A stretch of 19,619 nt of DNA from positions 65,178 to 84,796 of the forward strand of contig MEZX01000002.1 in NCBI GenBank assembly GCA_001774395.1, read 5' to 3'. The translations under genes were made by a program, and so were the position numbers. Each line of letters starts with the position of its first letter. The stretch's first letter is position 1. Below the pieces are notes generated by a model that worked only from the letters and a program-made list of their open reading frames with translations, did no database searches and was not told where the DNA came from. This document shows, piece by piece, positions 6,696-13,158 of the stretch. Source of the DNA: Candidatus Berkelbacteria bacterium RIFCSPLOWO2_01_FULL_50_28 (lineage in GTDB: Bacteria > Patescibacteria > UBA1384 > 2-12-FULL-50-11).

Positions 6696-6909
6696 GCTCG
6701 AATACCAAAAACCGGCAACTTCCACAGCGACCATATCAATATCGAAAAAGCGAGTGGCTAAGCCGGTTACCATACTCGAAAATTCGCCAATTCGCTCCGC
6801 GAACCTTCCGGAAGGGAGGCGAATTTTCACCACACCTCTGTGAGAGGCGTGCGGGGTAGGGGTTGTAGGGGCCTAGGGGGTGCCTCGCAACTAACCCCCT
6901 GGCCCCTAC
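6696..6909 (+). repeat. Structured repeat element, full copy 3 (possible ncRNA)
   Basis: Segments in order: GCTCGAA (6696-6702), CCAAAAACCGGCAA (6705-6718), CGAAAAAGCGAGTGG (6743-6757), GCCGGT (6762-6767, pairs with ACCGGC at 6711-6716), hairpin 1 with an 11-bp stem (6778-6788 with 6818-6828) enclosing two small hairpins (6791-6803 and 6804-6815), linker CCACACCTCTGTGAGAGGCG from 6830, and hairpin 2 with 9 bp, a bulged T and 7 bp (6865-6881 with 6894-6909) and a loop holding TCGCAA and TAA. Hairpin 1 is unrelated in sequence to that of copy 2; hairpin 2 differs by compensatory pairs. It fills the gap between a terminator and the rpsT promoter. Confidence 0.75.
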
Positions 6910-6924
6910 GAAAAGAGTGAAGCG

Positions 6925-6953
6925 TTGAGCTTCAAGAGTTTTTCTGTTAAAAT
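6925..6953 (+). promoter_or_regulatory. rpsT promoter, nearly leaderless
   Basis: TTGAGC (6925-6930) and TAAAAT (6948-6953) have a 17-nt spacer. The rpsT ATG is 9 nt beyond the -10 box, so the leader would be about 3 nt. No Shine-Dalgarno is present. Confidence 0.65.
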
Positions 6954-6962
6954 AATTCAACA

Positions 6963-7352
6963 ATGCCAATTTCTAAATCAGCCAAAAAAGCCCTGCGCTC
7001 GGCCGAAGCTAAAGCCGCCCAAAATCGAACGCGCCGCTATTTGATTAAAGCCGCGACCAAAAACGTTACCCCTGATACTCTGCCCAAAGCGGTATCGTTG
7101 ATCGATAAAGCCGTTAAATGGGGCATCTTCCACAAGAACAAGGCCGCTCGTTTGAAATCTGCTTTGAGCAAAAAGATCACCGCCAAAGCTGGTGTGACCA
7201 AAATCGGCACCGCCAAAGCTGCCACCTCCGCAAAATCTTCGGCAGCCAAGGCAGTGAAAAAGACCTCTGTCAAAAAGGCTACCGTAAAGAAAGTCGTCGC
7301 CAAGAAGCCTTCCGCCACCGCCAAGGCAGTCAAAAAAACTACGAAGAAATAG
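6963..7352 (+). CDS. rpsT: 30S ribosomal protein S20 with a long basic C-terminal tail
   Basis: S20 binds 16S rRNA early in small-subunit assembly. Residues 1-75 are S20-like: MPISKSAKKALRSAEAKAAQNR, a shortened middle, AVSLIDKAVKWGIFHKNKAARLKSALSKKI with the family HKNKAARxKSxL signature. The helix-linking region is about 12 residues shorter than usual. Residues about 76-129 form a tail of Lys, Ala, Thr, Ser and Val (for example KKATVKKVVAKKPSATAKAV), resembling histone H1-like tails, while ordinary S20 ends near 85-90 aa. The tail may bind rRNA or DNA; this is inference. The gene starts 9 nt after a -10 box and is followed by the signal peptidase gene after 33 nt. Confidence 0.93.
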   Translation: MPISKSAKKALRSAEAKAAQNRTRRYLIKAATKNVTPDTLPKAVSLIDKAVKWGIFHKNKAARLKSALSKKITAKAGVTKIGTAKAATSAKSSAAKAVKKTSVKKATVKKVVAKKPSATAKAVKKTTKK

Positions 7353-7385
7353 CGTCTGATCCCAAAACGCCGTAGACTGAAATTG

Positions 7386-7946
7386 ATGGCAGGAGGGCGA
7401 TTGCTAGTTTTTGGCACAAACATTTTCGAGCTGACTAAATACGTATTTTTGGTTGCAATTCTTGTGGCACTATTTTTCGTCTTTGTTGGCTCACCGGTTT
7501 TTGTGCGCGGCGAAAGCATGGAGCCCAACTTCCACTCGGGTCAAATTGTGATCGTTGAGCACTTAAGTTTTAACGCCGGTAGTGCGGTCCGCCGCGGCGA
7601 TGTGGTTGCGGCCAAATTCCCGCTTGACCCAACGCACACAAGGCTAATTAAACGCGTCGTTGGGCTACCGGGTGAAACTGTAACGGTTAATAACGGCCAC
7701 ATTCTTATTAACGCTAAACTTCTGCCTGAAGACTATGCCCCGCACTTTGGCGCTATCCCTTACCCCGAAATAAGAGAAACTAAGCTCGGGAGCGGCCAGT
7801 ACTTCCTAGCCGGTGACAATCGCCCAGGCTCGTCAGATTCCCGCCTTTGGGGCGCCGTGGAGTCCAGCGATATTCTGGGTCGCGTCAGTTTCGTAATTTG
7901 GCCGCCAAAAGACTTTCAGTACGTCACCAGACCAATAGGTGACTAA
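7386..7946 (+). CDS. lepB: Signal peptidase I
   Basis: Membrane-bound serine protease that removes signal peptides from exported proteins. One N-terminal transmembrane helix (about residues 19-38) is followed by the catalytic Ser in RGESMEPNF (Ser44) and the general-base Lys in RLIKRVVGLPGE (Lys89), then the box AGDNRPGSSDSRLWGAV. The 186-aa length and single anchor match the short Gram-positive-like type. The ATG at 7386 is used; a TTG just before it and a TTG five codons later (with GGAGGG 3 nt upstream) are alternatives. It probably shares a transcript with rpsT. The stop codon lies in the loop of a small hairpin (7938-7951, GGTGA/TCACC). Confidence 0.93.
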   Translation: MAGGRLLVFGTNIFELTKYVFLVAILVALFFVFVGSPVFVRGESMEPNFHSGQIVIVEHLSFNAGSAVRRGDVVAAKFPLDPTHTRLIKRVVGLPGETVTVNNGHILINAKLLPEDYAPHFGAIPYPEIRETKLGSGQYFLAGDNRPGSSDSRLWGAVESSDILGRVSFVIWPPKDFQYVTRPIGD

Positions 7947-7961
7947 TCACCGAATAACCCA

Positions 7962-8041
7962 ATAACCAAATCTTCGAAAAATTACCAAATTCGGTAATTA
8001 GGTGATTTCGTGATTTTTTGTAAATTCGAAAATTCGGTTAT
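7962..8041. repeat. AT-rich inverted repeat between convergent genes
   Basis: Arms 7962-7978 and 8025-8041 match in 15 of 17 positions as an inverted repeat (ATAACCAAATCTTCGAA type). An inner perfect 7-bp hairpin lies at 7980-7986/7993-7999 with a 6-nt loop. The left side is built of near-repeats (ACCGAATA, ACCCAATA). Lying between the converging lepB and DUF2207 genes, it could stop transcription from both sides, but its repeat-like composition also suggests a dispersed genomic repeat. Confidence 0.6.
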
Positions 8042-8056
8042 TTGATGATTTTATCG

Positions 8057-9562
8057 CTATCTCGCGCTTGGGCGCGAGCTGAGCGCTAAGACGTGCGAGA
8101 GATAGCCGAAAAACGGAAAGATGTTGTTGGCGAAATCATCAATCGTACTTATCTGGGCCGCCACAAACCACGACGGCTGGGTAAATGGCAGATCGTAAAA
8201 CTTCCTCGTCCACTCTACCTCGGCGTTAAAAATTATAGCGTAGGGCAGGTAGGCCAGGTATTTTTCTTGGCTTTGAGTGGAAAAAGCCAACTGATCGCGA
8301 CTAAGCAAGAAGCGGCGAAATGTTAGCCATTTGGCCAACTCGTTGTCGCCGTGCACCGTGCGTAGCGGCAAGGCATCGGCAGAACGCATTATCAGCAACG
8401 ACACCACAACCATTCCCGCCCACAGGAAAAGTAGCTGTTTGATGCTCTGAAACATAAACATCTGCCCCGTGAAACCAAGGACGGACAGCACGAAGAGGCT
8501 GACCCCCGTGCCCTGATAGCGCCGGTGCAGTCGCGCTGGGTCGGTATAGAAGAACCCCAGCTCGCTTACCCGACGATAAGCAAGAATAAAGGCGTGTGAG
8601 ATTCGCTTGCTGAAAACCTCTTGAGCGATCGCGAAGTTGATCTCTTCCGAGGTAGCGCGATCGCTGACCGGTCCGAATATCTGCTGCAACAGTTCGCTTT
8701 CAAACGGCTCCAGTTTGTCGGTTGACTCACGCCTGGAAAAACGAAACTCATCTGAATCGGCCTGACGAATAACGATGTGTCCGCGGCGAGCCAGATCGAA
8801 GAAAGTCGCCGCCAGCTCGCGATTGCCGATCTTGCCGTTCAAAAGAATGCCTAAGTAAGCCGGTGGCAAGCGACTTGGCAGATCGGTCGTCTCGCCCGGC
8901 ATCGGGCTAACTTTGCGACTGCGCGAGATGGCCATCATCAGCAAAATCAGTAGCGCCAGAGCCGGCAAGGCGATTGAGACAGCCGGCCAAACGTAGGTGG
9001 GTAGCGCCTGAGCCCATTCCTTGAGCTTCAACATGGCGGTTTGCTGGAGGTAATCAGGTGGGAATTCTAGCTTAACGCTAAGCTGCGTGCCAGGCGTCAC
9101 ACTTAAAGCCGAGAACGCTACCGTTGTGGGATCAAGCAACTGACTCGAAGTCTCAACCGCCCCGCCGTTTTGCTCCAGCACGCTGGCAAAAGTCTGTTCG
9201 GTAACTGGTTTGGGCAGATGCAGTAGAAACGTTAAGTTATTGTCAAACTGGATTGCCTTGGCCACCACTTGGGAGCGAAGCCGTAGCACCTCGGAGGAAC
9301 GGAAAATTTCCGTCGGCAGCTGGGTTTTCTCCATTACCAAAGTCCCCGACTCTGTAAGTGTCAGCTCAAAATCGTACACTTGCTGGGTCGTATTAGTGTC
9401 GTTGGTATTTTGTGGGCTCTCGGCGTTTAACGGTTTCAGATAGAGATAGGAAATCGAGCCGATGATCGCCACGACGACGAAAAACCCCAGCGAGCGGCGA
9501 TACAGCCCAAGCTGCGGTAGTGTTCTACCTACGAGCGAATTTCCTCCCATGTTGCTTCCCAT
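8057..9562 (-). CDS. DUF2207 family membrane protein
   Basis: A 501-aa membrane protein with the DUF2207 plan: signal-anchor helix at about 25-42, an extracytoplasmic beta-rich domain (45-185), a helix at 191-213, the conserved cytoplasmic segment LPPAYLGILLNGKIGNRELAATFFDLARRGHI (232-263), a helical hairpin (352-370 and 376-392), and the C-terminal block WLTFRRFLLS...EKYLAYLPYAIIFNAEVEWTRKF. The usual C-terminal low-complexity Gly/Ser tail is absent; the protein ends SSRPSAR, encoded within a GC-rich hairpin (8061-8078). The ATG at 9562 overlaps holA by 34 nt; the ATG at 9550 is also possible. The molecular function of the family is unknown. Confidence 0.85.
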   Translation of the reverse strand: MGSNMGGNSLVGRTLPQLGLYRRSLGFFVVVAIIGSISYLYLKPLNAESPQNTNDTNTTQQVYDFELTLTESGTLVMEKTQLPTEIFRSSEVLRLRSQVVAKAIQFDNNLTFLLHLPKPVTEQTFASVLEQNGGAVETSSQLLDPTTVAFSALSVTPGTQLSVKLEFPPDYLQQTAMLKLKEWAQALPTYVWPAVSIALPALALLILLMMAISRSRKVSPMPGETTDLPSRLPPAYLGILLNGKIGNRELAATFFDLARRGHIVIRQADSDEFRFSRRESTDKLEPFESELLQQIFGPVSDRATSEEINFAIAQEVFSKRISHAFILAYRRVSELGFFYTDPARLHRRYQGTGVSLFVLSVLGFTGQMFMFQSIKQLLFLWAGMVVVSLLIMRSADALPLRTVHGDNELAKWLTFRRFLLSRDQLAFSTQSQEKYLAYLPYAIIFNAEVEWTRKFYDLPFTQPSWFVAAQISTIDDFANNIFPFFGYLSHVLALSSRPSAR

Positions 9563-10416
9563 TGTACTCTGCTTTCGTCGGGGTTGGCTATGTGAGCGGC
9601 CAAGACGCTAATCGCCTTGTCGGGTTCAAGCGTGCCAGTTTTCATGGCGATATCAACATCGGCCATTAGTTCGGTAAGTTTTAGTTTTAGATTGTCTTGG
9701 CGCACATCGCGTCGGACGGCGGCGGCCAGTGAGCCGAGTAGCATCTCTGGAGCCTCCTTGCGTCCCATCGCCGCTCGTAGTTCTTTGGCTACTCCCGTCC
9801 AATTGTTCTGGCGCACCAGACGAAAAAGTGCGAACGCTTCGCCCACTTCCCCCTTGGCCCAACTGGAAGTCGGCCGGCCGGTAAGAGAGAAGGTTTCCAG
9901 CTCGGTTGAGATTGCCCACAAGTCGCTTCCGAAGCGCTGAATTAGCTCGTCGGTTTGTTTGCCGCCCAGCTCGATCTCTAACTCTTTGGCTTTCGCGCCG
10001 ATCCAGCGCCTTAATGCCTGCCCTTCGAGCGGATTGGCGCTGATCAGCTTGGCCGCATTATCGGTTTGAACCGATAATACTGAATTGGGCTTGAGAGCTT
10101 TTTGGTCCCAGACCACAGCCACGGTGGTTGACGGCAAATTATCTAGAAAAGCGGCAAGGCCATCTTGATCACTAACGCTGAGTAGCCCAGCGCCACGGAT
10201 AACGACCAACCTCGAAGTAGCAAAGAGCGGCACTGCCTGCAAATTAGTGAAATTTGTCCTGAGCCTGTCGAAGGAGAGGTCAGCACTTCCCGCAAGATCG
10301 CAATCTATCTCAACTAGCTCCGTCCCATCAGGATTTTTCTCCAGATACTTGACCTTTATCCTTGTGATGGCTTCCCGCGCCAAAAACGAGTCCGTACCAA
10401 TGATTGAGATTAGCAT
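9529..10416 (-). CDS. holA: DNA polymerase III delta subunit
   Basis: The delta subunit of the clamp loader opens the beta sliding clamp. Features of HolA are present across 295 aa: an N-terminal nucleotide-binding-like fold (LISIIGTDSFLAREAITRI), the central VVIRGAGLLS and TTVAVVWDQKA strands, LRRWIGAKAKELEIELG, and a C-terminal collar domain (AFALFRLVRQNNW...EMLLGSLAAAVRRD). Residues about 47-57 (LSFDRLRTNFT) are translated from a dispersed repeat (10253-10275) and interrupt the usual link between the first and second strands. Start ATG at 10416, 12 nt after the polA stop, so the two are probably cotranscribed. Confidence 0.88.
   Translation of the reverse strand: MLISIIGTDSFLAREAITRIKVKYLEKNPDGTELVEIDCDLAGSADLSFDRLRTNFTNLQAVPLFATSRLVVIRGAGLLSVSDQDGLAAFLDNLPSTTVAVVWDQKALKPNSVLSVQTDNAAKLISANPLEGQALRRWIGAKAKELEIELGGKQTDELIQRFGSDLWAISTELETFSLTGRPTSSWAKGEVGEAFALFRLVRQNNWTGVAKELRAAMGRKEAPEMLLGSLAAAVRRDVRQDNLKLKLTELMADVDIAMKTGTLEPDKAISVLAAHIANPDESRVQWEATWEEIRS
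10253..10275 (-). repeat. In-frame dispersed repeat in holA
   Basis: The plus strand reads CCTGAGCCTGTCGAAGG at 10258-10274 within a slightly longer match. From memory this motif is a very common dispersed repeat in many bacterial genomes and metagenome assemblies, often as one arm of a palindrome. Here a single arm is read through in the frame giving SFDRLRT. Confidence 0.65.
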
Positions 10417-10428
10417 TGCTAAATCACA

Positions 10429-13131
10429 CTAGCTGTATTTCGGATGGTGTTGTAGGTCTGCCCAGTTGGGGCCGACCTTAATATCCACGATCATCGGGAC
10501 TTTTAGTTCGGCCACCGAGCCCATCACCTCTTTTACTACGTTAGCGACCTTATCTTCTAACCCTTTTTCAACTTCAAACAAAAGTTCGTCGTGGATTTGG
10601 AGAAGCATTTTCGCTCCTTCCGGCAGTTTCGGCGCTACTTGAACCATTGAGTACTTCATTAGGTCAGCGACACTACCCTGGCAGGGCATATTTGTCGCAA
10701 TCCGTTCTGCAGCGCTCTTGAGCATCATATTGGGCGAGTGAATGTCCGGCAGGTACCTTCGGCGGCCGAACATTGTTTCAGCGTAGCCGACTTCGCGCGC
10801 TTTATGCTTACAGCTTTCGATGAAATCTCTCACCCCGGGAAAAGTGGCGAAGTATTTGTCGATAAATTCCTTGGCGGCGCTGACGGGAATACCCAAGTCG
10901 TTGGCCAGGGCGTTGGAGCCAAGGCCGTAAATAATGCCGAAGTTGATCGCTTTGGCCGAGCGACGGTCAACCATCAGTTTTTCACCAACTTGGGCGTGGA
11001 AGTCCTGGCCGGAATGAAAAGCCTCGATCAGCCCGGGGTCGCCACAAAGATGGGCCAAAACCCGCAACTCGGCCTGCGAGTAGTCGGCGCCGAGAAAGAC
11101 CTTGCCCTCGTCGGCCACGAAAGCTCGGCGTACTTCGTTACCTAAATCTGTGCGGATTGGGATGTTTTGCAAGTTCGGATTGTTCGAGCTCATCCGCCCA
11201 GTCGCCGCCCCGATCTGGCCAAAACTGGTATGAACGCGACCGAACTTGTCGATTTGGTTCGGCAGGGTTTCGATGTAGGTATTCAAGAGCTTGGCCAGCT
11301 CGCGATACTCCAGAATCAACTTGATGGCCGGGTGCTTGTCGCGCAGCTTCATCAAGGAATCGGCGTCGGTTGAGTAGCCAGATTTAATTTTTTTAATGCC
11401 GATCACCGGCAGTTTGAGTTTGTTAAATAAAACATCTTGCAGTTGCGAGGGCGAGGCGATATTAACTCCTTCTCCCAGTTGTTTGGCCGCTTCTTTTTCG
11501 ATTTCTTTCAGGCGCAGAGTCAGCTTCTCGCCCAACACCTTGAGATACTGCCGATCGACTTTGATGCCAGTCGCCTCCATCTCCACCAGAATCGGCAGTA
11601 GCGGCATCTCAATTTCGTAAAAAACCCGCTTCAGATGGGCTTCTTCCAACGATGGCGCCATCTTTTCATAGAGCCGCCAGGTGACAAGCACGTCCTCGCA
11701 GGCGTACGCCGCTAAATCCCCAACCGAAGCGTCTGTCATGACGCCGTCTTTTTTGCCACCCAAAATTTGTAGGGTCGGAATTTTCTTAAAATTGAGCTCG
11801 GTCATCGCCAAGTCATCAAGCCGGTGGGAGTAGGCAGTCGAGTTGACCAACTGCGAGGCGATCATCGTGTCAAACCAGACGTTTTCTACCGCAAACCCAG
11901 CGCCCAACAGAGCATGCAGGTCGTATTTGAGATTGTGGCCAACTTTCCGGATGTCAGCTTGATATATTATATTATATAGAGTGTCTTTGACTTCTTTTAG
12001 CTCGAAACCGTCTGGATGGGGTTTAAGGGGAAGATAGGCGGCGTTATTGGCTGACCATGCAAAACTAATCCCAATCAATTCGCCGTCGAGATCAACCGTT
12101 TCGGTGTCGATGCAAAGAATCGGCTGTTTTACTAGCTCGGCCGCTAGATCGCCCCAGCGCTTCAGCGTGGCAATTGCCTCGAACGGCAAAGTTGGTTCGA
12201 GCTTAACGTCTTTAGCCACCTGGGAGCCGAAAAGTGAGCCTTGGCTTGCGACCGGGGCGTGATTGGGCAGCTTGGCCAAGAGTGAGCGAAAATCCAGTTC
12301 CTGGAACAGCCCAACAACTTTATGAAAATCGAAATTGGCAACATCGGCTTCCTTTAAGTCCAAGTCAAGCTCCAAGTCCTCGCGAATTTTTGCCAGACGA
12401 CGGCTGATATCAACGATCTTTTTGTTGTCGCGCAAAATCGTGGCCTGGCGCTCCCTTAATTCGTCCAGATGCTCGTAGATTCCTTCGAGTGTTCTATACT
12501 TTTCCAACAGCTCACAAGCAGTCTTAGGGCCAATTCCCGGCGCGCCGGGAATGTTGTCGGACGAGTCGCCGCTCAAAGCCTTATAGTCCACAATTTGCTC
12601 GGGAAAAACGCCGGTTTTTTCCTTGACGGCACCTCGAGAGTTGTAAGCTAGTGTGTCAGTCACCCCTCGGCGCAATGAGTAGACCGAAACCGAGTCGTTA
12701 ACGAGTTGGAGCGCGTCGTTATCGCCGGTAACAATGACGGTTTGCAAACCCTTCTTGGAGGCGATAACTGAGAGCGAACCGATTAGATCGTCGGCCTCGA
12801 CGCCAATTTGTTCGAAACTGGGGATATTTAACACATCCACAATTTGGTGAACTCGAGGGAATTGATCGAGTAACCCGTTGTCGGTGTCCTTGCGGTGAGC
12901 TTTGTACTCTTTATAAATGTCGTTACGGAAAGTTGCCCGTTCAGCATCAAAACAGGCAACGACATAGTCGGGCTTTTCGTCTTTAATCGCCTTCAATAGA
13001 GCGTTGGCGAAGCCGTAAACGGCATTAACCTGCTCGCCCTTCGGCGTCGTCAGTGGCGGCAAGGCGTGAAACGACCGATGAATCAAGGCGTTGGAATCCA
13101 GTAGTAAAATTTTGGGCAGACCCTTCGACAT
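10429..13131 (-). CDS. polA: DNA polymerase I, three-domain
   Basis: Pol I fills gaps and removes RNA primers. The 900-aa protein has the 5' nuclease domain (1-290; VEADDLIGSL, VTGDNDALQLV, ALSGDSSDNIPGAPGIGPKTA), a 3'-5' exonuclease domain (about 320-500) with its metal residues kept (D342/E344 in IDTETV, D404 in NLKYDL, D480 in YACEDV), and the polymerase domain: motif A GADYSQAELR (D683), O-helix RRSAKAINFGIIYG (723-736), motif C QIHDELLFEV (D848). Between FHAQ and RRSAK it is about nine residues shorter than E. coli Pol I. Proofreading thus looks intact. The ATG at 13131 sits 6 nt after TATACT; no Shine-Dalgarno. The murE stop is 27 nt upstream. Confidence 0.97.
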   Translation of the reverse strand: MSKGLPKILLLDSNALIHRSFHALPPLTTPKGEQVNAVYGFANALLKAIKDEKPDYVVACFDAERATFRNDIYKEYKAHRKDTDNGLLDQFPRVHQIVDVLNIPSFEQIGVEADDLIGSLSVIASKKGLQTVIVTGDNDALQLVNDSVSVYSLRRGVTDTLAYNSRGAVKEKTGVFPEQIVDYKALSGDSSDNIPGAPGIGPKTACELLEKYRTLEGIYEHLDELRERQATILRDNKKIVDISRRLAKIREDLELDLDLKEADVANFDFHKVVGLFQELDFRSLLAKLPNHAPVASQGSLFGSQVAKDVKLEPTLPFEAIATLKRWGDLAAELVKQPILCIDTETVDLDGELIGISFAWSANNAAYLPLKPHPDGFELKEVKDTLYNIIYQADIRKVGHNLKYDLHALLGAGFAVENVWFDTMIASQLVNSTAYSHRLDDLAMTELNFKKIPTLQILGGKKDGVMTDASVGDLAAYACEDVLVTWRLYEKMAPSLEEAHLKRVFYEIEMPLLPILVEMEATGIKVDRQYLKVLGEKLTLRLKEIEKEAAKQLGEGVNIASPSQLQDVLFNKLKLPVIGIKKIKSGYSTDADSLMKLRDKHPAIKLILEYRELAKLLNTYIETLPNQIDKFGRVHTSFGQIGAATGRMSSNNPNLQNIPIRTDLGNEVRRAFVADEGKVFLGADYSQAELRVLAHLCGDPGLIEAFHSGQDFHAQVGEKLMVDRRSAKAINFGIIYGLGSNALANDLGIPVSAAKEFIDKYFATFPGVRDFIESCKHKAREVGYAETMFGRRRYLPDIHSPNMMLKSAAERIATNMPCQGSVADLMKYSMVQVAPKLPEGAKMLLQIHDELLFEVEKGLEDKVANVVKEVMGSVAELKVPMIVDIKVGPNWADLQHHPKYS

Positions 13132-13137
13132 GCTTGG

Positions 13138-13143
13138 AGTATA
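13138..13143 (-). promoter_or_regulatory. Putative -10 box of polA
   Basis: TATACT on the minus strand lies 6 nt before the polA ATG and there is no Shine-Dalgarno, consistent with leaderless initiation. The -35 region falls in the murE 3' end and is not convincing. Confidence 0.4.
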
Positions 13144-13158
13144 CCAGAGAAGAAGCGG

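Noticed and set aside
8056..8106. GC-rich hairpin and inverted GCTATCTC/GAGATAGC at the DUF2207 3' end as a terminator
   Set aside because: It lies inside the coding region on the minus strand and has no T-run directly after it in the right place.
11956..11982. AT-rich ATATTATATTATATAG tract in polA as an insertion
   Set aside because: It encodes LYNIIYQAD in line with the surrounding exonuclease domain; only codon choice is unusual.
13120..13138. CCCTTCGACATGCTTGGAG across the polA start resembles the same repeat family
   Set aside because: Short partial match that includes conserved coding and start-codon context; likely coincidence.
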